Shown here one piece after another: positions 30,753-39,548 of a DNA stretch of 64,000 bases. The translations under genes were made by a program, and so were the position numbers. Position 1 is the stretch's first letter. Every line of letters begins with the position of its first letter. The notes below the pieces were generated by a model. The model was not told where the DNA came from. It searched no databases and was given only the letters and a program-made list of their open reading frames with translations. Source of the stretch: Gluconacetobacter sacchari (lineage in GTDB: Bacteria; Pseudomonadota; Alphaproteobacteria; Acetobacterales; Acetobacteraceae); assembly GCF_014174255.1 (NCBI RefSeq), contig NZ_JABEQJ010000002.1, forward strand, positions 124,001-188,000, given 5' to 3'.

Positions 30753-31922
30753 GTGAAAAACGCCTTTCTCGACCTTCTGACGCGGATTCGTGTCTCCTTC
30801 GACTGGTTGCCGGGTACCCTGGCCTCGGTGGTGGTGCTGTGCGCGGCTGCGCTGATGGCCGAGATTTGCAGCCGGATCATGACCAAGCTGGTCCTGCGCG
30901 TTCCGGGCCAGAAGAGGGGGGCGTTCTTCCGCTCCTTCACCACCGCGATGCAGCGGCCGGCGCGGGTGATCCTGGCGATCGTCTTCGTGGCGACCGCGCT
31001 GCCGGCCACGGGGTTTTCCTATCGCACGACGCAGATGGGCAGGCACGGGCTGCTGGTGCTGTTCGTGCTGATGATGGGGTATGCCGCGATCGTGGCGATG
31101 CGGGTGCTGTCCGACGCCTATCTGGTGCGGATTACCGGCAAGGACGATCGCGACGATATCCTGCTGCGGACCCACATGACGCAGGTGCGCCTGCTGCGGC
31201 GCATGGCGGATATCCTGGTGGGACTGCTGACCGTGGGGTCGGCGTTGATGACCTTCGAATCGGTGCGGGAATACGGGCTGAGCCTGTTCGCGTCGGCGGG
31301 GGCGGCGTCGGTGGTGGTCGGCCTGGCGGCGCGACCGCTGCTGACCAACCTGATCGCCGGCATGCAGATCGCGATGACGCAGCCGATCCGCATGGAAGAC
31401 CTGATCATCATCAATGGCGACTGGGCGTGGGTGGAGGAAATCACCGCCACCTATGTCGTGCTGCGGGTATGGGACTGGCGAAGGCATATCGTGCCGATTT
31501 CGTGGTTTCTGGAAAATCCGTTCCAGAACTGGACCCACAATTCGGCGGCGCTGATCGGGGTGGTGTTCCTGTATGTCGATTTCCATGCGCCGATGGACCG
31601 TATCCGCGCGCGGCTGCGCGAGATCGTGCATGGCAGCGCGTTGTGGGACGGCAAGGTGTTCGACGTGCAGGTGGCCGATTGCAGCGCCCACATGATGACG
31701 GTGCGGATCATCGCCAGCGCGCGTTCGGCGCTGGTGAGCTGGGACCTGCGGTGCGAGATCCGCGAAAAGATCATCGTCTTTCTGCGTGACGAATGCCCCG
31801 AGGCCCTGCCGCGCGAGCGGCTGGCGCATGTCGCGTCCGTGGACGGCCGCGAGGCGCTGATGGTGGCGCCGTCGATCGATCGGCCGCCGCCCGGGGCCTA
31901 TACCGGGCCGCCGGGAGCATGA
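30753..31922 (+). CDS. MscS-family mechanosensitive ion channel protein
   Basis: Inner-membrane channel expected to open under turgor stress. 389 residues: about four N-terminal hydrophobic helices, then the pore-lining helix and beta domain with YGLSLFASAGAASVVVGLAA and LLTNLIAGMQIAMTQPIRMEDLIIINGDWAWVEEI split over adjoining blocks, and a cytoplasmic C-terminal domain ending in a Pro-rich tail. The glycine/alanine-rich TM3-like segment is characteristic. The start is GTG 30753 with only a weak ribosome-binding site. Transcribed away from the tRNA and convergent with the permease gene six bases downstream. Confidence 0.9.
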   Translation: MKNAFLDLLTRIRVSFDWLPGTLASVVVLCAAALMAEICSRIMTKLVLRVPGQKRGAFFRSFTTAMQRPARVILAIVFVATALPATGFSYRTTQMGRHGLLVLFVLMMGYAAIVAMRVLSDAYLVRITGKDDRDDILLRTHMTQVRLLRRMADILVGLLTVGSALMTFESVREYGLSLFASAGAASVVVGLAARPLLTNLIAGMQIAMTQPIRMEDLIIINGDWAWVEEITATYVVLRVWDWRRHIVPISWFLENPFQNWTHNSAALIGVVFLYVDFHAPMDRIRARLREIVHGSALWDGKVFDVQVADCSAHMMTVRIIASARSALVSWDLRCEIREKIIVFLRDECPEALPRERLAHVASVDGREALMVAPSIDRPPPGAYTGPPGA

Positions 31923-31928
31923 GGCGGG

Positions 31929-33464
31929 TCAGACGGTCGCAGTGCCTTCGCGCCCGAGACGCGAATGGGCATGGCCGTAGAACATGTAGCTGAGCACGCC
32001 CAGCGCGACGTAGGTAGCCAGCAGGATCATCGGCAGCGGATTGCCGTTGAACAGCGCGCCGACCATGTCCACGAACAGCGGGCCGGCCATGACCAGGCAG
32101 AATAGGATCCCGAGCGCGGGCACCACGCCGATCCATACCCCGCCGATCCGGATGCCGCCCAGCGGCACGCTGAAGGGACGCGGCAGGTCGGGCCGGGCGT
32201 TGCGCTGCCAGATGACGGTGAAGCAGACGATGCCGAACGCGGCGGCCGTGCCCAGGCTGACCAGGTCGCTGATGATGTCGATCGGCAGGGTCGCGGTCGC
32301 CACCGCCACGATCGCCCCCAGCACGATGGTGCCGATCCACGGGGTGCGGAAGGTCGGGTGCAGGCGGCAGAAGATCGGCGGCAGCAGCCCGTCGCGGGCG
32401 ATGGTGAAGAAGACGCGCGTCTGGCCGTAGAGCAGGCCCAGGATGACCGAGCAGAGGCCGATCACCGCCCCGATCTTGATGAGCAGCGCCAGCCAGGGCT
32501 GGCCGATCGCGTCGACCGCGATGGCCAGGGGATCGGCCACGTTCAACTGGCGAAAGGGCACGACGCCGATCAGCACCGTGGCGACGCATATATAGACCAC
32601 CGTGCAGAACGCCAGCGAGCCGATGATGCCCAGCGGCACGTCCCGCCGCGGATTGCGCGCCTCGGCCGAGGCGGTCGAGACGGTCTCGAACCCCACATAG
32701 GCGAAGAAGATCACCGACGCGGCGCGGAAGATGCCCGGAACGCCGAAATGAAACCCGCCTTCGCTGGGCGGGATGAACGGCAGGAGGTTCGCGGGGTGGA
32801 TATAGCGGATGCCGAACGCCAGGAAGAGCATCAGCACGCCGACCTTGACGAACACGATCAGCGTGTTGATCCGCGCGGAATCCTCGATACCCAGCACCAG
32901 CAGGCCGGTGACCACGGCCACCGACAGGGCGCCCACCAGATCGATCCGGGGGGCGACCAGCAGGCTGGCGCCCTGCGCCGTCGGCAGGGTCTGGACCAGG
33001 GTGGTGCTCAGGAAAGCGGGGATATGAACGCCCAGATCGTGCAGCAGGCTGGTCGCATAGCCGGAAAAACCCGCCGCGACGCCGGCGCAGGACACGCCGT
33101 ATTCCAGCAGCAGCAGCCACCCCACCGCCCAGGCGGCGCCTTCGCCCATCGAGACATAGGCGTAGCTGTAGGCCGAGCCGGAGACCGGCATCGTCGAGGC
33201 CAGTTCGCCATACGACAGCGCGGTGAACAGGCACGCGAGGCCGGCGACGAGGAACGAGAGCAGGATGGCCGGACCCGCGTAATTGGCGGCGGCGGTGCCG
33301 GTCATGACGTATATGCCGGCGCCGATGGTCGAGCCGATGCCCAGCATCATCAACTGGATGGGGCCAAGGGTGCGCCGCAGCCCATGATTCTGGCTCTCGG
33401 TTTCGATCTGCTGGATGGTCTTGCGGAGCCGCAGGCGACTGGTAGGCGCTGGAGGGAGAGGCAT
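31929..33464 (-). CDS. APC-family amino acid permease
   Basis: Cytoplasmic-membrane amino-acid or polyamine transporter, 511 residues with about 12 to 13 hydrophobic segments. The first helix has the family signature MLGIGSTIGAGIYVMTGTAA; further blocks are SYGELASTMPVSGSAYSY and FFAYVGFETVSTASAEARNPRRDVP, typical of the cationic amino acid transporter (CAT/YfnA-like) branch. The C-terminus contains short cytoplasmic ends. The ATG at 33464 is preferred; a TTG at 33524 would add 20 residues. Substrate cannot be read from sequence. Probably follows the SGNH hydrolase gene in the same direction (90-base gap). Confidence 0.9.
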   Translation of the reverse strand: MPLPPAPTSRLRLRKTIQQIETESQNHGLRRTLGPIQLMMLGIGSTIGAGIYVMTGTAAANYAGPAILLSFLVAGLACLFTALSYGELASTMPVSGSAYSYAYVSMGEGAAWAVGWLLLLEYGVSCAGVAAGFSGYATSLLHDLGVHIPAFLSTTLVQTLPTAQGASLLVAPRIDLVGALSVAVVTGLLVLGIEDSARINTLIVFVKVGVLMLFLAFGIRYIHPANLLPFIPPSEGGFHFGVPGIFRAASVIFFAYVGFETVSTASAEARNPRRDVPLGIIGSLAFCTVVYICVATVLIGVVPFRQLNVADPLAIAVDAIGQPWLALLIKIGAVIGLCSVILGLLYGQTRVFFTIARDGLLPPIFCRLHPTFRTPWIGTIVLGAIVAVATATLPIDIISDLVSLGTAAAFGIVCFTVIWQRNARPDLPRPFSVPLGGIRIGGVWIGVVPALGILFCLVMAGPLFVDMVGALFNGNPLPMILLATYVALGVLSYMFYGHAHSRLGREGTATV

Positions 33465-33554
33465 AAAATTCACAATATCAGAACGGGAGAAGCCTGTATC
33501 GTTGCAAAAGGGGTCTGTATGCAAGACGGCGAGGTGCGCGTGCTGCCGGTCGCG

Positions 33555-34346
33555 TCATTTGTGACGGTGATCGCCCAGGATCGCCGCGACCGTCGGCTCG
33601 ATCATCCGTGCGATCTCTTCCTGGGCTGCCGCCGTCGGGTGGAGCGGCGGATCGGGTGGGGTCAGGTGCGGGTCCAGGAAGCGTGACGGGTCGGGCGCGC
33701 CGTGTGTTTCCACGGCCGCGCCGACATCCTGCACGTGCAGCCACGGGCGACCCTGGCGGATATCCGCCTCCAGCATGGTGTTCAACTGCCGCGTGTTGGC
33801 GCTGACCCAGGCCGAGCGGATCGAGGGCAGGACTGCCAGCAGCAGGACCTGTGTGGTCGGGAAGCGGGTGTGGATCGCGTCGACGATGCGGGTGATGCCG
33901 GGATAGGTCCGGGCCGCGTCGGTGTGGACATGGCCGAAATTATTGGCGCCGATCATGATCACGAACAGGCGGGGGGGCGTGCGGAAATCCAGCTCGCCAT
34001 GCGCCAGGCGCCACAGGACATGGCAGGTGCTGTCGCCCTTGAAGCCCAGATTGATGGCGTGGCGGTCGCCGTAGAACCGCTGCCAGACCGGCGCGAAATC
34101 GCGCCAGGGCTCGGGGCCTGTGCGCTCCCAGTTCTGGGTGATCGAATCTCCCAGCCAGACGAGATCGTAGCGGCCGGCGGCGATGGCCGCCTGCTTTTCG
34201 GCAAAGCGCCGGTGCCACCAGGGCGTGTCCATGCGCGAGACTTGCTGGACCGCCAGGTTGGCCGGCGCGGCCGAGGCGGCGGCGGGCGCGGCCAGGGTGA
34301 GCAGGGTGGTGATCGCCAGGAGAGGGCGACGGATGGACTGTCTCAT
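33555..34346 (-). CDS. Exported SGNH/GDSL-type hydrolase
   Basis: Secreted esterase or lipase-like enzyme of 263 residues. A signal peptide (MRQSIRRPLLAITTLLTLAA, cleavage near ASAAPA) precedes the SGNH fold. Block I is VWLGDSITQNWE with the nucleophile Ser68, block II the glycine in LGFKGDST, block III the asparagine in IGANNFGH, and block V the histidine in DPPLHPTAAAQ. The pattern resembles the platelet-activating-factor acetylhydrolase subgroup. It lies 14 bases after uppP on the same strand, so the two are likely cotranscribed, suggesting an envelope substrate, though that is inference. Confidence 0.88.
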   Translation of the reverse strand: MRQSIRRPLLAITTLLTLAAPAAASAAPANLAVQQVSRMDTPWWHRRFAEKQAAIAAGRYDLVWLGDSITQNWERTGPEPWRDFAPVWQRFYGDRHAINLGFKGDSTCHVLWRLAHGELDFRTPPRLFVIMIGANNFGHVHTDAARTYPGITRIVDAIHTRFPTTQVLLLAVLPSIRSAWVSANTRQLNTMLEADIRQGRPWLHVQDVGAAVETHGAPDPSRFLDPHLTPPDPPLHPTAAAQEEIARMIEPTVAAILGDHRHK

Positions 34347-34360
34347 GGGATCCGGTATCT

Positions 34361-35218
34361 TCAGTGGCCGAGGGCGATATAACAGACGGCGCCGGCGACG
34401 ATGCAGTAATAGCCGAACGGACGCAGCGCCCATTGCTCATGCTTGCGGAAATAGCGCATCAGGAAGGCGGTGCTGGCCAGCGCGGTCACCGCCGCCACCA
34501 GGGCGGCCAGCGTGGCCATCTTCATCTGCCCGGGCGCGAGGGGGACGTGGCGCATGTGCGCGGCCTCGCGCACCGCCGCGCCGATGATGACGGGCTGGGC
34601 CATCAGGAACGAGAAATGCGCGGCACCCTCGTGATTGAGCCTGCGGAACAGGCCGCCGACCATCGTCGCGCCCGAACGCGAGATGCCGGGGAAGAAGGCG
34701 AGGCACTGCCACAGGCCGATGACCAGCGCGTCGGCATAGGTCAGCGACGCGATGGGACGGCCGGGCTGGACGGCGCGGTTGCCGCGCAGCCGATCGGCCA
34801 GCATCAGCAGGATGCCGTTGAGGGTGAGGAAGATGGCGGCATAGCGCGGGCTGCCGAACAGCGACCGCAGCCAATGTTCCAGCGCCGCGCCGATGATGAC
34901 GGCGGGAATCGTCGCCACGACCAGCAGGGCGAGGATATGGATGCTCTCGGCCTGTCGCTGGCTGCCACCGCGCCCGGTCATGCCCTGGAAGATGGCGATC
35001 CAGTCGCTGCGGAAGAAATAGAGCAGGGCCGCGGCCGTCCCCAGATGCAGCATGACCAGGAACGGGAGGAAGATTTCCCCCCCAGGGTCGATGACCCAGC
35101 CGAGCAGGGCGGGGACAATGACGGCGTGTCCCAGGCTGCTGACCGGAAAGAGTTCGGTCGCGCCCTGGAGGATCGCGATCATGATGGCTTGGAAAACTGT
35201 CATTGTCCGGCTGTCCAT
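34361..35218 (-). CDS. uppP: Undecaprenyl-diphosphatase UppP (BacA)
   Basis: Integral membrane phosphatase that recycles undecaprenyl pyrophosphate, the lipid carrier of peptidoglycan and polysaccharide units. About eight hydrophobic helices in 285 residues. The active-site motifs are ILQGATELFPVSSLGHAV near the N-terminus (canonical EGxTExLPVSSTGH; the first Glu is Gln here) and the second motif FFPGISRSGATMVGGL. Two starts (35218, 35203) are possible; the second gives a more usual N-terminus. Divergent from the MlaD-like gene. Confidence 0.93.
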   Translation of the reverse strand: MDSRTMTVFQAIMIAILQGATELFPVSSLGHAVIVPALLGWVIDPGGEIFLPFLVMLHLGTAAALLYFFRSDWIAIFQGMTGRGGSQRQAESIHILALLVVATIPAVIIGAALEHWLRSLFGSPRYAAIFLTLNGILLMLADRLRGNRAVQPGRPIASLTYADALVIGLWQCLAFFPGISRSGATMVGGLFRRLNHEGAAHFSFLMAQPVIIGAAVREAAHMRHVPLAPGQMKMATLAALVAAVTALASTAFLMRYFRKHEQWALRPFGYYCIVAGAVCYIALGH

Positions 35219-35322
35219 GGCGATTTAGACTGGCGTGGTGCCCATTTTTCACCCGCACGGCAAGGACTTGCCGGGCATTGTGGCGAATTGGGGGCCGAAG
35301 GGATGAAGGAGTGAGGCATTTG

Positions 35323-35787
35323 GTGCGGGAAAAAGGAAGCGCGACCGTCTTCAGCAGTCTGGTCCTGCTGGTCGCGGTCGGATTCTATATCTATGCCCGG
35401 GCCTCGCAGACCGACCTGAGCCATGATCGCTATGCGCTGACGGCCCGGTTCATTTCGGCCAACGGCCTGCATGTGGGGGCCGACGTGCAACTGGCCGGCG
35501 TGCCCGTGGGGCGCGTGACCGCCATCGTGCTGGACCCGGTGATGGCGATGGCGAATGTCCACTTCACCGTCGATCGGGCGCTGTCCCTGCCGGCCGATAG
35601 CGGGGTGACGATCGGCAGCGCGACGATGACGAGCGACGACTCGCTGATGATTCGTCCGGGGACGGCGAAGGCGCGGATGGCACCCGGCACGGTGATCGCC
35701 AACGCGCAGGAAGCCGTCAGCCTGGAGCAGCAGGTGAGCAATTACATCTTCGGTAATGGTGGCCTGTCCTCCGGTTCGGCGCCGTAG
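35323..35787 (+). CDS. MlaD-like MCE-domain protein, orphan
   Basis: Membrane-anchored periplasmic protein of about 154 residues. One N-terminal hydrophobic segment (VFSSLVLLVAVGFYIYARA) is followed by an MCE domain with the characteristic ISANGLHVGADVQLAGVPVG and a C-terminal helix (AVSLEQQVSNYIFG). In the Mla system such proteins form hexamers moving phospholipids between membranes with MlaE and MlaF, neither of which is adjacent here. Start choice: AAGGAG at 35306-35311 best serves TTG 35320 or GTG 35323; GTG 35311 overlaps it. No coupled genes on either side. Confidence 0.85.
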   Translation: MREKGSATVFSSLVLLVAVGFYIYARASQTDLSHDRYALTARFISANGLHVGADVQLAGVPVGRVTAIVLDPVMAMANVHFTVDRALSLPADSGVTIGSATMTSDDSLMIRPGTAKARMAPGTVIANAQEAVSLEQQVSNYIFGNGGLSSGSAP

Positions 35788-35810
35788 CCCGCGCCGAATG
35801 GCCCGGTCGG

Positions 35811-36911
35811 TCAATCGTTAAGCGGGTAGGATGCCAGAAGTTTCTTCTGGCGGCGCCAGTAACGGAGCATCGTGAAGGCGCCGGCCGAGCGCCAGCCCGC
35901 CTTCTTCTTTTTCGCGCCGATGCGGAACGTCTCGCGGTAATGCATGAACTGCGCCTCATACGCCTCGCGCAACGTCGTGCGGGAATCCCAGATATGGGTC
36001 GCTTCCGACCCCACGCCGTTGATTTCGATGATCTCGAACCCCCGACCGAGTCGCAGGGACGCGACCGATTCGAATTTCAGGTCGATCCGGCCGAAATGGA
36101 AATCCGGGATGTCGTGCATGATGCGGTCGATCCGCTCGGTCAGGGCCGGGGTGATGTCGTCGGCGCCGTTGCGGAAGATCGAGCCCTTGCAGTGATTGCC
36201 GGCGAAGACCAGGCGCATGGTCTCGCCCGCCGGCAGGATATCGTGGACCCGCGCGCCGAGCCGGGGCAGGTAGAGATGCGGCACCAGGCGGGTGCGGGCA
36301 TCGGCGTCGATCAACTGGCGGACGGTCGACCGGCCGTCACCGACCAACAGCGGCGCCTCCTTGTAGGTCAGCGAGGTGAGGCGGCCGCGTTCTTCGTCCG
36401 GGTGGCGGATGTAGAACACGCCGGCCTCGTGCTCGAACGGGATCAGGCGTTGCATCACCAGCCGGATTCCCGCCGGAAACAGCACCACTGCCGCAGCCAG
36501 TTCGTCAGGCGTGGTGACCAGCTTCACGCCGGTTCCGTTGCATCCGATATCCGGCTTCAGCACCACCGGCAGCGCCAGCCCGGCGCGCGCCAGGGCCGCG
36601 ATCGCGGCGACCGGGTCGTCGGACGATCCGGTGGTGATGGTCGTATACGGCGCGATCCACTGGCGGGCGGTCTCGCCCGCCATGTCCAGGATGCCCGTCT
36701 TGCTTTCGCCGCACAGGCCGCCGGTTTCGATCCGTGGGTTGGCGGCCGTGGGCAGGCTGAGGTCGCCATGGCGCAGCCCCATCGCGATCCAGTACAGCAC
36801 GACGGGGGTATAGAAGGCCCAGCCCGGCCAGAATTCGAACATCGACAGCGGCGACGGCGGCCGGGATGGGCCGATGCGCGACGTCGCGGGCGCGGTGGAG
36901 GCATGGGTCAT
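35811..36911 (-). CDS. ATP-grasp family ligase, D-Ala-D-Ala-ligase-like
   Basis: Probable ATP-dependent carboxylate-amine/thiol ligase of 366 residues; substrate unknown. An N-terminal region with a hydrophobic patch (FYTPVVLYWIAMGL) precedes the ATP-grasp fold: LPVVLKPDIGCNGTGVKLV (nucleotide-binding lysine and glycine loop), RLVMQRLIPFEHEAGVFY, and the metal-binding acidic block FHFGRIDLKF..FEIIEINGVGSEATH. The tail is strongly basic (GAKKKKAGWR). Its ATG overlaps the stop of the upstream DedA gene by four bases, so the pair is translationally coupled. The family is often annotated as D-alanine--D-alanine ligase, but the organisation differs from Ddl and I would not claim that activity. Confidence 0.78.
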   Translation of the reverse strand: MTHASTAPATSRIGPSRPPSPLSMFEFWPGWAFYTPVVLYWIAMGLRHGDLSLPTAANPRIETGGLCGESKTGILDMAGETARQWIAPYTTITTGSSDDPVAAIAALARAGLALPVVLKPDIGCNGTGVKLVTTPDELAAAVVLFPAGIRLVMQRLIPFEHEAGVFYIRHPDEERGRLTSLTYKEAPLLVGDGRSTVRQLIDADARTRLVPHLYLPRLGARVHDILPAGETMRLVFAGNHCKGSIFRNGADDITPALTERIDRIMHDIPDFHFGRIDLKFESVASLRLGRGFEIIEINGVGSEATHIWDSRTTLREAYEAQFMHYRETFRIGAKKKKAGWRSAGAFTMLRYWRRQKKLLASYPLND

Positions 36912-37483
36912 CGGGACGGACTCCGCAGATTGGCCACGATCCGGCCGACGAGGATGATGGTCAGGGCGAAACCGCCCATTCCGGCCCATTTCCATGCCCC
37001 CAGATGGGTGATCAGGAAATGGCCGACCTGTAGCGATACCGTGAACAGCAGCGTTGTCCAGATCAGGGTCGCCGCGACGGCCGCCAGGGCGAAGCGCCGC
37101 ACCGGGGCGGCGAAGAATCCGCAGGCGGTATAGAGGGGTAGCCGCGCGCCGGGGATGAAGCGGCTGATGAACACGATGCGGAACACGTTCCGGCCGAACC
37201 AGTTCTGCCCGTCGTCATTGCCGGGGACCTTGACCCAGCGCCGGGCCGCCGGCCACAGGGCGGCCAGCCGGCCCAGGCCGTACAGCCCCAGGTCGCCCGC
37301 CACGATCCCGACATAAAGTGCGAGTAAGGCCACCAAAAGGGCGACCTGGCCGGTCTGGACCTCCATCGCGGTGAGGATGGTCGCGGCGTCTTCGAGAATG
37401 AAGGTGCCGAGGATGATGACCAGCGCCTGCACGGCGGGGACGGCGCCGGCCTTGGCGAACAGTGTGGTGAGTGAGGGATACAT
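36908..37483 (-). CDS. DedA/SNARE-associated (VTT domain) membrane protein
   Basis: Integral membrane protein of 191 residues with the DedA core: an amphipathic FILEDAATILTAMEV segment, VGIVAGDLGLYGLGRLA, and the diagnostic FISRFIPGARLPLYTACGFF, which carries the conserved arginines. DedA proteins are implicated in lipid flipping, including undecaprenyl phosphate and phospholipids, and in membrane-potential homeostasis. Five or so hydrophobic segments are seen. It is the first gene of a two-gene operon with the ATP-grasp ligase (ATGA overlap) and divergent from the lytic transglycosylase gene. The start at 37483 gives normal family length. Confidence 0.9.
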   Translation of the reverse strand: MYPSLTTLFAKAGAVPAVQALVIILGTFILEDAATILTAMEVQTGQVALLVALLALYVGIVAGDLGLYGLGRLAALWPAARRWVKVPGNDDGQNWFGRNVFRIVFISRFIPGARLPLYTACGFFAAPVRRFALAAVAATLIWTTLLFTVSLQVGHFLITHLGAWKWAGMGGFALTIILVGRIVANLRSPSR

Positions 37484-37684
37484 GACCGGGGTGACGCCGT
37501 TCAATCCTGGAACGGCTGAAAGAATCGGGTCGGAATCCTCACGTCGTGAACCTCTTGCCCATGGAATCCGGTCCGCGCGGTCGCCGGACGGCCCGGCCTG
37601 GGCCGTGCCCGGATTGCCGACCTTGTGGCATGCTTCGCCACCACCGCCAAATCGCTCGCCGCCGGCGGCGAGGATTGAAAGCCC

Positions 37685-38683
37685 GTGGCGGATTGTGGCA
37701 CAGCTTCGATCATGATCGGACGCCGTGGATTCCTGCTGTCGGCCTCGGCCGCTTTCGCCGCCGGCTTGCCCGTGGCGCGCGCGGCCACGCAATCCTATCC
37801 CGCGTTCCTGGCCGGCGTGCGGGCCGAGGCCGTGGGGCGTGGCCTGTCGGCCGCGATCATCGACCGGGCCCTGGCGCTGCGGGCGCCTAACGAGCGGGTC
37901 CTGCAACTGGATCGCCACCAGCCCGAATTCACCCTGACCTGGGCGCAATATCGCCAGAAGGTGCTGACGCCCAAGAAGATTGCCGACGGGCGCGCCGCCG
38001 CCGCGAGCCGCGCCGCACTGCTGGCGGCGGTCAGCGGACGCTACGGCGTCGACCGCCAGCCGCTGGTGGGGATCTGGGGCCTGGAATCGGCCTATGGTAC
38101 GCGGATGGGGACCTTCCATGTCGCCGATGCGCTGGCGACGCTGGCCTATGACGGGCGGCGGGCCGCGTTCTTCCGGACCGAGCTGATGAATGCGTTGCGC
38201 ATTCTCGACCATGGGGATGTCGAGCCCGAGTCCATGCTGGGCAGCTATGCCGGCGCGATGGGCCAGCCCCAGTTCATGCCCAGCGCCTATCTGCGCTATG
38301 CCGTCGACTTTACCGGCACCGGCCGCCGCGACATCTGGAACAGCGAGCCCGATGTCATGGCCTCGATCGCCAATTATCTGGCGCGCTGCGGCTGGGTGGG
38401 CGGCGAGCCCTGGGGGCAGGAGATCATGGTGCCGGCGTCGCTGGCGCAGGCCGAACTGGGACGCGGCGCCGTCCATACCCTGGAAGACTGGATGGCGCGG
38501 GGCGTGCGCCGGGCCGATGGGCGCCCGTTTTCGCGCGCCGACATTCGCGGGGCGGTGCTTCGCCCGGATGGACCCGGGGGGGAGGCCTTCATGGTGTATC
38601 GCAATTTCTCGGTCATCCGCCGCTACAACCCCTCGGATTTTTATGCGCTGGCCGTCGGGCTGCTGGGTCGCGACGTCACGTGA
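37685..38683 (+). CDS. Lytic murein transglycosylase, MltB-like
   Basis: Cleaves peptidoglycan glycan strands to 1,6-anhydro-muropeptides. The catalytic glutamate is in GIWGLESAYG, followed by ATLAYDGRRAAFFRTEL, LGSYAGAMGQPQFMPSAYLRYAVDF and DVMASIANYLARCGW, all typical of the MltB/SLT family-3 fold. A twin-arginine-like signal (GRRGFLLSASAAFAAGLPVARA) precedes the domain. GTG 37685 (332 residues, AGGA ten bases upstream) or ATG 37712 (323 residues) may be the start. The stop overlaps the rlpA start (GTGA), linking two peptidoglycan-cleaving enzymes. Confidence 0.92.
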   Translation: MADCGTASIMIGRRGFLLSASAAFAAGLPVARAATQSYPAFLAGVRAEAVGRGLSAAIIDRALALRAPNERVLQLDRHQPEFTLTWAQYRQKVLTPKKIADGRAAAASRAALLAAVSGRYGVDRQPLVGIWGLESAYGTRMGTFHVADALATLAYDGRRAAFFRTELMNALRILDHGDVEPESMLGSYAGAMGQPQFMPSAYLRYAVDFTGTGRRDIWNSEPDVMASIANYLARCGWVGGEPWGQEIMVPASLAQAELGRGAVHTLEDWMARGVRRADGRPFSRADIRGAVLRPDGPGGEAFMVYRNFSVIRRYNPSDFYALAVGLLGRDVT

Positions 38684-39546
38684 CTCGCCGCGCCCTTCCC
38701 GTGACGCTGGCCGTGCTGGGGCTGGCGGGCTGTCACAGGGCCGAACCCGGGTTGCCGCCGGCCGATCCGCATTATGTCGTGGGCGCGCCGTACCAGATGG
38801 ACGGCGTATGGCAGTATCCGCGCGAGGCGTTTGCCTACCGGCAGACCGGGCTGGCGGTCGCGGACCCCGACCAGACGCCCTATGTCACCGCCGATGGCGA
38901 GCATTACGATCCGCAATCGCTGACCGGCCGCCATGCGACGCTGCAACTGCCGGCCATCGTGACGGTGCGTAATCTGGAAAACGGGCGCGAACTGACCATC
39001 CGGGTGAACGACCGTGGGCCGGAAGCCCCCGGGCGCCTGATCGGCCTGACGCCGCGCGCGGCCGCCCTGCTGGGCATCGGCGCCAACCCGGTGCAGGTCG
39101 AGGTGATCGGGCACGAGGCCGAGAACGAACAATTGGCCGAGGCCCTGCCGGGCGGCCAGCATCTGGATGTCTCGGCCGCGCCGGTCGACCAGATCCGCGC
39201 GGAATCGCTCGATCGTCCGGGCAGCGGCGGCATGGTCGTGTCGGCGCCGGTCGGCGCAGTGGGGACGACCGATATTTCGGCCCTGATGGGCAGCCTGCCG
39301 CCGGCGGTGCGGCAGGGATATGTCCAGGGCGGGACGTTGTGGGTGGATGCCGGGACGTTTTCCACCCTGCGCTATGCGCAGGTCGCCGCGGCGCGGACCG
39401 GCGGCCGGGTGATTCCGGTGCGGGATCGCGGTCGCGCGGCCTGGAGGGTCCATGTCGGGCCCTTCATGAATGTCGCCGGGGCGGACAGGGCGCTGGACCA
39501 GATCCTGGGTTCCGGTATGACCGGCGCCCGGATCGTCGTCGAATAA
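38680..39546 (+). CDS. rlpA: RlpA-like lipoprotein with SPOR domain
   Basis: Septal ring lytic transglycosylase acting on denuded glycan strands during daughter-cell separation. 288 residues. The N-terminus is a lipoprotein signal (LAVLGLAGC, lipobox cysteine about residue 18). The double-psi beta-barrel domain has GEHYDPQSLTGRHATLQLP and NLENGRELTIRVNDRGP with the catalytic aspartate. The last 80 residues form a SPOR-like domain (YVQGGTLWVDAG..WRVHVGPF) that binds denuded peptidoglycan. GTG start overlapping mltB by four bases; dac follows after two bases. Confidence 0.9.
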   Translation: MTRRALPVTLAVLGLAGCHRAEPGLPPADPHYVVGAPYQMDGVWQYPREAFAYRQTGLAVADPDQTPYVTADGEHYDPQSLTGRHATLQLPAIVTVRNLENGRELTIRVNDRGPEAPGRLIGLTPRAAALLGIGANPVQVEVIGHEAENEQLAEALPGGQHLDVSAAPVDQIRAESLDRPGSGGMVVSAPVGAVGTTDISALMGSLPPAVRQGYVQGGTLWVDAGTFSTLRYAQVAAARTGGRVIPVRDRGRAAWRVHVGPFMNVAGADRALDQILGSGMTGARIVVE

Positions 39547-39548
39547 GG

